Positions 1 through 5,231 of a DNA stretch of 5,231 bases are shown piece after piece. Position 1 is the stretch's first letter; the number at the start of each line of letters is the position of its first letter. Both the position numbers and the translations under genes were made by a program. The DNA is from an uncultured Myxococcales bacterium. Its GTDB lineage: Bacteria > Myxococcota_A > Bradymonadia > UBA7976 > UBA1532. The notes below the pieces were generated by a model. The model saw only the letters and a list, made by a program, of their open reading frames with translations, was not told the DNA's origin and did no database searches. The stretch lies in assembly GCA_937896275.1 (NCBI GenBank), contig CALBMW010000115.1:1-5231 (forward strand). The letters run 5' to 3'.

Positions 1-169
1 GGACCGGCGGCGGGTGATAGGGCCCCAGATCGGGGCGTGGCGCGACCGCCGAGGGCAGCGCGGGCCGCGGCGCGACCACCGGCGGGCGGCTCGGCGCGCG
101 ATAGAACACGAAGAACAGCAGGGCGGCGGCGACGAGCGCCAGGGCGGCGGCGAGCACGGTGCGGTTCAT
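1..169 (-). CDS. Membrane-anchored proline-rich protein, N-terminal fragment
   Basis: Reading the minus strand from the ATG at 169 gives 56 codons with no stop to the window edge, so the gene continues outside. The product starts MNRTVLAAALALVAAALLFF, a short basic N-terminus followed by about 19 hydrophobic residues. After FVFYR comes a proline-rich stretch (residues 25-56) with two VAPRP copies. This is typical of a signal-anchor or cleavable signal followed by a flexible periplasmic linker. There is no lipobox Cys. Third codon positions are almost all G or C, as in its neighbours, which supports real coding. A TATACT hexamer lies 7 nt upstream of the ATG, but there is no clear Shine-Dalgarno. 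I do not recognise a family from this fragment; the functional domain must lie beyond the window. Confidence 0.6.
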   Translation of the reverse strand, partial: MNRTVLAAALALVAAALLFFVFYRAPSRPPVVAPRPALPSAVAPRPDLGPYHPPPV

Positions 170-176
170 GGCGGGC

Positions 177-203
177 AGTATAGCCCCGCGAGTCACGTTT
201 CAG
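177..203 (-). promoter_or_regulatory. Possible sigma-70-like promoter for the 169-1 gene
   Basis: On the minus strand TATACT (177-182) matches the -10 consensus at five of six positions and stands out in very GC-rich DNA. CTGAAA (198-203) matches the -35 consensus at four of six, with a short 15-nt spacer. The -10 ends 7 nt before the ATG at 169, so transcription would begin at or near the start codon, implying a leaderless or nearly leaderless mRNA. The -35 overlaps the end of the inverted repeat. Support is modest because of the spacer. Confidence 0.3.
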
Positions 204-480
204 CCGCCCAGCGGTGTCGGCGGGCGGCTCAACGCACGCTCGGCCGCCAACTCTCCTCGGCGGTGGATGTCGAGTCGCTCGTCGGTCTCCTGCAGCGACC
301 GCGCGCGGCGCGATGTCGAGCGGGCTGCGCTCCGACAGCGGGCCGGGATCCACCAGGCTCGATGCCGGCCTGCCCCATCGCCGCCCGGCACGGCAGCGTC
401 TTCCCGCCGAGGCGCGCCTTGCCCGTCGCCGCGGGACGACCTTGCCCATCAAACCCGAACGACGTTCCGCCGGTGCTCAT
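200..480 (-). pseudogene. Possible frameshifted or decayed small ORF after cysE
   Basis: An ATG at 480 overlaps the cysE stop as TGATG and opens a frame beginning MSTGGTSFGFDGQGR. G/C at third positions is high in this frame down to about 358 (35 of 41 codons). It then drops (12 of 21) while the next frame rises (20 of 21, about 359-297, reading SLVDPGPLSERSPLDIAPR). From about 301 a third frame carries the bias to a TGA at 200-202 (28 of 33, reading RSLQETDERLDIHRRGELAA). Taken together this resembles one small gene of roughly 95 codons broken by two indels, the second in a GC-repeat run near 300. I recognise no family. It could be a decayed gene, sequencing or assembly indels, or plain GC-rich intergenic DNA; no Shine-Dalgarno precedes the ATG. 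Confidence 0.25.
202..229 (-). repeat. Perfect 8-bp inverted repeat, possible weak terminator
   Basis: The arms AGCCGCCC (202-209) and GGGCGGCT (222-229) are perfect reverse complements around a 12-nt loop, giving an almost all-G/C stem. It lies after cysE and just upstream of the next ATG on the transcribed strand, where a transcript end would be expected. No U-tract follows on either strand, so it is not a canonical intrinsic terminator. It could still act as a pause or 3'-end-stabilising hairpin, or be an operator. In DNA this GC-rich, an 8-bp repeat can also occur by chance. Confidence 0.4.
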
Positions 481-1400
481 CAGGGTTCAGGGAGCCGAGG
501 CTCGCGAAAGTCGAGGGCCGGCGGGCTCTCGGTGACCGTGGTGCCGGGCGGGACCGAGCCGACAATCCAGACGTTGCCCCCGATGACCGCGCTGCGCCCG
601 ATCACCGTCTCGCCCCCCAGGACCGTGGCGCCGGCGTAGATCACGACCCCGTCTTCGATGGTGGGGTGCCTCTTGTTGCCCGCCAGGCTGCGGTGCACCG
701 ACAGCGCGCCCAGGGTGACGCCCTGGTAGATCTTCACGTCGTCGCCAATGTCGCTGGTCTCGCCGATCACGACCCCGGTGCCGTGGTCGATGAAGAAGCG
801 ACGGCCGATGCGCGCGCCCGGGTGGATGTCGATGCCCGTGCGCGCGTGCGCCCACTCGCTCATCGCCCGTGGCACGTAAGGGACGCCCGCCTGCACCAGC
901 CAATGGGCGATGCGGTGCACCGTGATCGCCTCGAAGCCAGGGTAGGTGAGCACTACCTCCTCGATGTTGCGGGCCGCGGGGTCGCCATCCAGGGCGGCCT
1001 GCGCGTCCAGCCGCAGCAGAGCGCGCGTCTCGGGCAGGGCGTCGATGAAGTCGCCGGCGACGGCTCGCGCCCGGAGGCGCGCCGCCTCCATCCCAGGCTC
1101 CAGCGTGGCGTGCGCCAACGCGCGCGAGACCACCCGCGCCAGATCCGTGTACAGCTGGCAGAGCCAGGTGCCCACGCGGTAGCGCCGGCTGGCCGCGGGC
1201 AGCTGATCGTCGGCGTAGTAGCCGGGGAACAGCAATCGCCGCACCTGCTCGACCACCACCACGATCGCCTCCTGCGGCGGCAGGCCCGGCACCTCGCCCA
1301 GGCGCAGATCCGCGTCGTAGCTGGCCATCAGCTCGCCCACGACCCGGTCCAACCGGTCCTCGCTCATCCGCTCCGTCCCAGCGTCCGGTCCATCACTCAT
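480..1400 (-). CDS. cysE: Serine O-acetyltransferase (EpsC-type)
   Basis: This enzyme acetylates L-serine with acetyl-CoA in the cytoplasm to give O-acetylserine, the precursor that cysteine synthase converts to cysteine. The 306-residue product has an alpha-helical N-terminal domain (about 1-160, with LLFPGYYADDQLP near 56) and a C-terminal left-handed beta-helix of hexapeptide repeats (about 185-295). Key motifs are DIHPGARIG (D191, H193), FIDHGTGVVIGET (203-215, H206), YQGVTLGALS and KRHPTIEDGV (243-252), all conserved in the family and contributing catalytic or acetyl-CoA-binding residues. I chose the ATG at 1400 because it overlaps the upstream stop as TGATG, with a weak GGGGG eight bases before it. 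The frame is open further upstream, and a second ATG at 1367 with GGAG only 3 nt away is an alternative giving 295 residues. Oddity: the C-terminus is proline-rich and ends LPEP, without the terminal Ile that enterobacterial CysE inserts into the CysK active site. Confidence 0.93.
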   Translation of the reverse strand: MSDGPDAGTERMSEDRLDRVVGELMASYDADLRLGEVPGLPPQEAIVVVVEQVRRLLFPGYYADDQLPAASRRYRVGTWLCQLYTDLARVVSRALAHATLEPGMEAARLRARAVAGDFIDALPETRALLRLDAQAALDGDPAARNIEEVVLTYPGFEAITVHRIAHWLVQAGVPYVPRAMSEWAHARTGIDIHPGARIGRRFFIDHGTGVVIGETSDIGDDVKIYQGVTLGALSVHRSLAGNKRHPTIEDGVVIYAGATVLGGETVIGRSAVIGGNVWIVGSVPPGTTVTESPPALDFREPRLPEP

Positions 1401-3724
1401 CACAGAAGCCCCCATCGCCGGCGCAGAAACCACTCGGCGCTCGGCAGCAGCACCGCCACCAGCAGCAGCCAACCGCTCGCCCACAGCGGCACGTCGCGCC
1501 GCCGGTTCACCTTCACGACGCGCGGCTCGTTGCGCGCCAGATCCTCGAGGCCCTCGTCGAGCGTGCGCAGGTCGCCTCCGCCCGCCCGCGTGAGCGCCTC
1601 GAGCGTGTCCCGCCGGGCGTCGGTGCGCCGCAACTCGACGGGATCGGGTGCGACCACGAAGGCGTCCTCGTCGGACACGTCGGCGCCCTCCACGGTCGCG
1701 GTGGCGCGCACGAAGTAGGCGCCATCGGCCGGCGGATCGATGCGCGCCGTGTACTGCCCGGTTTCGTCGGTGCGCCCCGCCTCCTGGAATGCGATCTCGC
1801 GTCGCTGGGTGCCCCCCTCGTCGAAGAACACGCGGTCCACGCGCAGGCTCACCGGCACCTCGGCCGCGGGCTGGTAGTCGCGCCCGAGCACCCGCGTCGA
1901 GAGGGTGGCCTTCGCACCCAGCGGGTAGCGGTCCCGATCAGCCTCGACCTGCACCGGTTCGAGGGCCGGATCGCGGATCAGCCAGCGGATCGCGTTGCCC
2001 CAGAACTTGTAGTAGTCGCGGTTGTCGCCACCGGCGCCGGTCGCCATGAAGTCCCAGCGCCACGTGCTGTCGGTGGCGATCGCCAACACCCGGCCGCGCC
2101 CGAAGGTCTGCGCCGCGACGACCGGCATTTGCCGCCCCTCGACGCGCAGCGTGGGATGCTCCAGCAGCGCCTGCGCCCCAGGCCGCAGCGCCCCGACGCG
2201 GTTGGCGCCGCTCAGCGGCGGCAGCGCCTTCCAGCGCGACTCGTTCTCTTCGGGCACCACGCTCAGCGCCGTGATCGGGTGGCGCTTGCCGGCCTCGGTG
2301 AGCACCGGCGCCAAGTCACCCGCCGACAGCAGATCCGCACGATCGCGCGGCAGGGTCACCGGCAGGAAGTCCTCGACCGCCGTCCCCTCGTACCCGCCGC
2401 TCGCGAAGCTCAGATCGCCGCCGATCATCACGAAGCCACCGCCGTTGCGGACGTAGTCGCGGATGAGCGGCAGGTACTGCTCCATGTGGTACCCGCGGTA
2501 GGTGAAGTTCTGGAACACGATGAGATCGAAGCTGCCGAGCTGCTCCTCGAACAACTCCTGCGTGGGGAAAGGTATGAGCGACAGCTCGTCGCGCCGCGCC
2601 ACGTCGATGCTGGCCCCCGTGCGCAGGATGAAGAAGCTGATCAGGTCGACATTGGGGTTCTTCTTCAGCAGCTTGCGCAGGAAGCGCTCGTCCCACGAAG
2701 GCCGGCCCACCACCTGCAGCGCCCTGATCTTGTCGCGGATGATCCGCACGACGAACTGGCGCCGGTTGTTGACCAGGATGCGCTCGCCGGGGCCCTGACC
2801 GACCTCGAGGGTGAAGACCGCCTTGCCCGTCTCATCGGGGACGAACTCGAAGTCGAAGTGGTAGCGGTGCTGGCCGCCGACGGTCTGGAGCGTGCGCTCG
2901 CCCAGCAGGGCGTCCCCTTGCCGCAGCGTCACCGGCAGCCGGAGCTCGTCGTAGCCGTTGACGGCGATCTCGGCCTCGACGCTGACCGCGTTGCGCACGA
3001 AGGCGAAGTCGTCGTAGGCCACGTCGACGATGGCCACGTCCTGGATCGGCGCGTCGGGCCCGGTGAAGACGGCGTGCAGCGGGGCGCCGAGGCGTTGGGC
3101 CACGGCCGTCGCTGCCGGGGGCACGTCGCCCCCAACGACCACCGCGTCGCCGAGCGCGCCGGTGTCGACGCCGTCGCTCACCAGCACCACCGCCGCCAGA
3201 TCCTCGGGCTGGAAGCGCGCGGCGATGTCCTCGAGGCTGGTCAGCAGGCGGGTCGCGTCACCCTGGGGCTGGATCTCGTTCGCGTCGCCGACCGGCCGCG
3301 CGTGATCGCTCACCGCGTAGATGTCGACCTGATGGGTCTCGCGCCAGCCGTCGAGTGTCGCGCTCTGCCTCGCCAGCCAGGCCCGGACGGCGTCGATCCG
3401 ATGCTCGGCGCCGTCGGTGGGCAGCGTCATGCTGCGGGACGCGTCGATCATCAGCACCACGTGGTTGCGAACGCGGGTGACGTGCTCGAGGCGCACGCCG
3501 GGCTCGAGGAAGATCGCGCCCAGCAGGAGCACCGTGCCCACCCGGAGCCCCAGCAGCAAACGCCGCCGCCGCCCGATCTGCCCGGCCGTGTTCTGCCAGC
3601 CCAGGTACACCACCGCGACCGACATGACCGCCACCAGGGCGATCAGCCAAGGGCTCCAGGCGGAGAGCAGCACCAGCCGGGCGGCGTTGAACTCGCCGGC
3701 CCCGTCGAACAGATCGCGCAGCAT
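1400..3724 (-). CDS. Inner-membrane VWA / glutamine amidotransferase-like protein
   Basis: A 774-residue protein with an ATG start 3 nt after the DUF4159 stop (TGA-CCC-ATG) and no strong Shine-Dalgarno, so translational coupling is likely. Two membrane segments lie at about 17-42 and 58-75, joined by a basic cytoplasmic loop (R52-R55). A third lies at about 748-766, followed by RRR at 768-770. By the positive-inside rule the ~670-residue central part is periplasmic. It contains a VWA domain (about 88-225) with an intact metal-binding MIDAS: D94-x-S96-x-S98, a likely T158 and SDG at 183-185. A beta-rich segment follows (about 228-330), then a class I amidotransferase-like domain (about 333-582) with VVGRPSWDERFL, DLIVFQNF and FVMIGGDLSFASGGY. 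A second Ig-like segment lies at about 588-692. The amidotransferase nucleophile Cys is absent (IGGDLS in its place), so a binding or structural role is more likely than catalysis. The ending EWFLRRRWGLL is typical of membrane proteins from MoxR/Bat-type clusters. Substrate and partners are unknown. Confidence 0.9.
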   Translation of the reverse strand: MLRDLFDGAGEFNAARLVLLSAWSPWLIALVAVMSVAVVYLGWQNTAGQIGRRRRLLLGLRVGTVLLLGAIFLEPGVRLEHVTRVRNHVVLMIDASRSMTLPTDGAEHRIDAVRAWLARQSATLDGWRETHQVDIYAVSDHARPVGDANEIQPQGDATRLLTSLEDIAARFQPEDLAAVVLVSDGVDTGALGDAVVVGGDVPPAATAVAQRLGAPLHAVFTGPDAPIQDVAIVDVAYDDFAFVRNAVSVEAEIAVNGYDELRLPVTLRQGDALLGERTLQTVGGQHRYHFDFEFVPDETGKAVFTLEVGQGPGERILVNNRRQFVVRIIRDKIRALQVVGRPSWDERFLRKLLKKNPNVDLISFFILRTGASIDVARRDELSLIPFPTQELFEEQLGSFDLIVFQNFTYRGYHMEQYLPLIRDYVRNGGGFVMIGGDLSFASGGYEGTAVEDFLPVTLPRDRADLLSAGDLAPVLTEAGKRHPITALSVVPEENESRWKALPPLSGANRVGALRPGAQALLEHPTLRVEGRQMPVVAAQTFGRGRVLAIATDSTWRWDFMATGAGGDNRDYYKFWGNAIRWLIRDPALEPVQVEADRDRYPLGAKATLSTRVLGRDYQPAAEVPVSLRVDRVFFDEGGTQRREIAFQEAGRTDETGQYTARIDPPADGAYFVRATATVEGADVSDEDAFVVAPDPVELRRTDARRDTLEALTRAGGGDLRTLDEGLEDLARNEPRVVKVNRRRDVPLWASGWLLLVAVLLPSAEWFLRRRWGLL

Positions 3725-3727
3725 GGG

Positions 3728-4534
3728 TCAGCGGTTCTCGCGGGCAGGCGGGTCGACCCGCCAGCGTCGCCGCCGAAGGATGGCGGTCGTGTGCACCTGA
3801 TCGCGCTTGTAGTTGAGGCAGGTGGCGTACATCACCAGGTTGATGCCCACCCGGAAGGCCATCTCGCGCTGCCCCGCGCCACCGGGCACGACCGGCATCA
3901 GCCAGTTGCCGAGCCTGTCGCGCCCGAACGCGCCGAACAGATCGTTGCGTCCGTACAGCACGGGGCTGCGGTCGTCGAACTGCACCCCCTCCAGATCGTC
4001 CGCGCGGTCGATGCGGCCGAAGGGGCGCTGCAGCAGGAAGAAGGTGCGGTAGATCGTGTGGTCGTTGCCCACCGGCACCAGCGGATTGCCGGGCAGCAGG
4101 CGGGCGACCTCGCGGCGCACGCAGCCGTCGAAGCGATCGTCGCCAGGGGGCGAGGCGTCGTCGATGAAGAGGGTGCCGCCGGCGCGAAGATAGCGACCGA
4201 GGTGCTCGACGGCCGCTGAGGGCAGGGGCTCGGAGGGGCCGGCCCCGATCCACGCGATCAGCGGGTGGCGGAAGAGCTCGTCATGCTCGGCGTCGACGAG
4301 GACCGGTGCTTCGCGGACGTCGATGCTCGTCCGCTTGCTCGTCTCCCACATGAGCTGCTCGACCGCGTTGGGGCGGCGGTCGAAGCCGGTGCCGTGCCGC
4401 AGGATCGCGATGCCCACCTTGCTGTCCTCGCCCGCGGCCCGCGCGCGGCGCCCAGGCAGCAGCCCGAGGCCCGCGGTGGCGACGCCCGCGGTGGCGACGC
4501 CCGCGGTGGCGAGAAACTGGCGGCGATCGAACAA
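3728..4534 (-). CDS. Tat-exported DUF4159 domain protein
   Basis: A 268-residue protein when started at the TTG at 4534. An in-frame TTG at 4570 would add 12 residues, but the 4534 start has AGGAG seven bases upstream and puts a twin-arginine signal at the very N-terminus: FDRRQFL (residues 2-8), an Ala/Gly/Val/Thr hydrophobic stretch (about 8-26), then an A-R-A cleavage motif (31-33). The mature part matches DUF4159: GGTLFIDD (119-126), HTIYRTFFLL (159-168), RSPVLYGRNDLFGAF (189-203), and a C-terminal GINLVMYATCLNYKRDQVH (230-248). The biochemical role of DUF4159 is unknown. Such proteins are usually encoded beside MoxR ATPase, DUF58 and VWA-domain genes, which suggests a periplasmic or membrane-associated partner. 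The VWA gene starts 3 nt after its stop. The 111 nt upstream, back to the aspartate kinase stop, shows no convincing promoter or U-tract terminator. The signal peptide contains an in-frame 15-bp tandem repeat. Family call firm, function unknown. Confidence 0.9.
   Translation of the reverse strand: MFDRRQFLATAGVATAGVATAGLGLLPGRRARAAGEDSKVGIAILRHGTGFDRRPNAVEQLMWETSKRTSIDVREAPVLVDAEHDELFRHPLIAWIGAGPSEPLPSAAVEHLGRYLRAGGTLFIDDASPPGDDRFDGCVRREVARLLPGNPLVPVGNDHTIYRTFFLLQRPFGRIDRADDLEGVQFDDRSPVLYGRNDLFGAFGRDRLGNWLMPVVPGGAGQREMAFRVGINLVMYATCLNYKRDQVHTTAILRRRRWRVDPPARENR
4469..4513 (-). repeat. Three 15-bp tandem repeats inside the Tat signal peptide
   Basis: Three consecutive copies of GTCGCCACCGCGGGC (minus strand) lie at 4513-4499, 4498-4484 and 4483-4469. 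The only difference is the first base of the first copy (C in place of G). The unit is five codons, so each copy encodes V/L-A-T-A-G in frame and the array makes up residues 8-22, most of the hydrophobic core of the signal peptide. Near identity between copies suggests recent duplication by replication slippage. Confidence 0.9.
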
Positions 4535-4541
4535 CCCGGCG

Positions 4542-4546
4542 CTCCT
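4542..4546 (-). promoter_or_regulatory. Shine-Dalgarno site fixing the TTG start of the DUF4159 gene
   Basis: AGGAG on the minus strand lies 7 nt before the TTG at 4534. It is the best ribosome-binding site in the window. It favours this TTG over the in-frame TTG at 4570, and the resulting N-terminus begins directly with the twin-arginine signal. Confidence 0.7.
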
Positions 4547-4645
4547 GGTGAGTCGGCTCCGGCGGGACAACCGGGTGCAGTGCCCTCGGATGTTCCCGCC
4601 GGCACACGGAAGGTGGCAGCATCTTGGCGCCCAGGGCCAGGACGG

Positions 4646-5231
4646 TCAATCGGCGTCGCCGCCCGCGCCACGCTCGATCAGCGCCTCGTGCAGCCCGGCC
4701 ACCGCCTCCGCGGCGCGCCCAGCGTCGACGAGCAAGGCCACCCGGCCCGCATCGAGGAGCTGCCCGAAGACCGGGATGCCGGCGGCATCGAGCGCCGCGA
4801 GCGCCGGCGTCAGCACGCTCGGTGACGAGGTCAAGGCCCGCCCCACCACCGTCACCAGCGTCAGATCCTCGCGCACGTCGACCCCGTCGAGCGCCGCCAC
4901 CGCGCCACGGAAGGCGCTGATTCCATGCACGTTCTGCCGTGGCACCAGGGCGGACCAGCCCCCCGGCCAGGCAAAGACCTGAGCGTCGGCGGCCCCATGC
5001 GCGGCCAGCGTCGCGGCCAGGTCCAGCGGCGGCGGGGCCCCGGCCACCGAGGCCTCGAGGAGGAACAGCCCCGGGTGCGCGGCCACCGCGACGACGCGCG
5101 CGTGCAGCAGTCCGCCGTCCGCGCGCACACGCGTTCCGGGCGCCTCGGGCCCGTGCGTCGAGACGCAGCGGATCTCGATGCCCTCGCGCCGCGCCCACTC
5201 CACCGCCTCGGCGTTGAGCACCTGGGCGCCG
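4646..5231 (-). CDS. lysC: Aspartate kinase, C-terminal part (5' end outside window)
   Basis: Aspartate kinase phosphorylates L-aspartate with ATP in the cytoplasm, the first step toward lysine, threonine, methionine and diaminopimelate. The visible 194 residues read through the window edge and begin GAQVLNAEAVEWARREGI, which matches the family's conserved GA-x-V-L-x-x-x-A-V-E-x-A segment at the end of the kinase domain. IRCVSTHGPEAPGTRV follows, matching the usual I-x-V-x-S-T-x-x-P-E-A-P-G-T linker into the regulatory region. The remaining ~145 residues have the length and pattern of the paired ACT domains, including LVTVVGRAL and a final helix (AAEAVAGLHEALIE) like the family's usual ending. 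Oddity: where most aspartate kinases have an I-S-T-S-E-type segment in the second ACT domain, this one reads VFGQLLDAGRVALLVD, so allosteric control may differ. The true start is upstream of the window. The next gene begins about 110 nt downstream on the same strand. The family call is firm; the symbol is by family only. Confidence 0.9.
   Translation of the reverse strand, partial: GAQVLNAEAVEWARREGIEIRCVSTHGPEAPGTRVRADGGLLHARVVAVAAHPGLFLLEASVAGAPPPLDLAATLAAHGAADAQVFAWPGGWSALVPRQNVHGISAFRGAVAALDGVDVREDLTLVTVVGRALTSSPSVLTPALAALDAAGIPVFGQLLDAGRVALLVDAGRAAEAVAGLHEALIERGAGGDAD

Larger units (their letters stand above)
170..479. other. 310-nt interval without a confident gene
   Basis: Between the cysE stop and the next ATG no single uninterrupted frame looks convincingly coding on either strand. 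The interval holds the possible broken small ORF (200-480), a perfect 8-bp inverted repeat (202-229) and a possible promoter (177-203), each listed separately. No tRNA-like fold, riboswitch-like conserved core or transposon end was recognised by eye. Confidence 0.6.

Noticed and set aside
1401..1484. N-terminal extension of cysE to an upstream in-frame start at 1484
   Set aside because: It would overlap the VWA gene by 28 codons, the added residues (MGERLAAAGGGAAAERR) look like out-of-frame sequence, and the ATG at 1400 gives a typical stop-start overlap.
159..1718. 519-codon open frame on the plus strand
   Set aside because: It is antisense to cysE and the end of the VWA gene, is rich in Arg, Ala and Ser, and shows no domain. 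The minus-strand genes explain the same DNA with clear family motifs.
2129..4219. 696-codon open frame on the plus strand
   Set aside because: It lies antisense to the well-supported VWA and DUF4159 genes. Long antisense frames are expected in very GC-rich coding DNA, and the translation is a low-complexity mix of H, Q, R, V, D and E with no recognisable domain.
3258..4253. 331-codon minus-strand frame overlapping the DUF4159 and VWA genes
   Set aside because: It is an out-of-frame reading of both genes, dominated by Arg, Ala, Gly and Pro, and crosses their junction without any motif of its own.
4571..4645. Imperfect inverted repeats between the aspartate kinase and DUF4159 genes as a terminator
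   Set aside because: Stems such as GTGCC/GGCAC are only about five pairs with long loops and no U-tract, which is expected by chance at this base composition.
4281..5198. 305-codon minus-strand frame across the aspartate kinase and DUF4159 genes
   Set aside because: It is an Arg/Ala/Gly-rich alternative frame of two genes with clear homology, and shows no domain.

Overview
The window is very GC-rich, and every gene I can support is on the minus strand, so transcription runs from high to low coordinates. The dense packing, strong third-position G/C bias, twin-arginine export signal and DUF4159 plus VWA/amidotransferase-like pair suggest a high-GC Gram-negative bacterium. Myxococcota is my best guess; Planctomycetota or a related lineage also carries such genes. 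This lineage call is inference and not secure.

Layout in transcription order: (1) 5231-4646, the C-terminal part of an aspartate kinase (end of the catalytic domain plus the ACT regulatory region), cut by the window edge. (2) 4534-3728, a Tat-exported DUF4159 protein whose start is best placed at a TTG behind a clear AGGAG site, with a 15-bp tandem repeat in its signal peptide. (3) 3724-1400, a 774-residue inner-membrane protein with two N-terminal membrane segments, a VWA domain with an intact MIDAS, beta-rich domains, a class I amidotransferase-like domain without its catalytic Cys, and a C-terminal anchor. (4) 1400-480, an EpsC-type serine O-acetyltransferase whose start overlaps the previous stop as TGATG. 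(5) 479-170, an interval with no confident gene. It holds a possible decayed or frameshifted small ORF, a perfect 8-bp inverted repeat and a possible promoter. (6) 169-1, the N-terminus of a membrane-anchored proline-rich protein running off the window, with no stop in view.

Genes 2-4 are separated by 3 nt or overlap, so they probably form one transcription unit, possibly starting at or before the aspartate kinase. The DUF4159 and VWA/amidotransferase-like proteins belong to an uncharacterised envelope system that in many bacteria sits with a MoxR AAA+ ATPase, a DUF58 protein and a BatA-like protein. None of these three is between the two genes here, so the set is split or reduced. The flanking enzymes feed the aspartate-family and cysteine pathways, and the VWA-cysE stop/start overlap implies coordinated translation of an envelope protein with a cysteine-biosynthesis enzyme. 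I found no RNA gene, CRISPR array, insertion sequence or phage feature. There is no clear evidence of a wholly new system; the oddest points are the reduced DUF4159/VWA set, the signal-peptide repeat, the divergent ACT region and the frame-switching interval after cysE.
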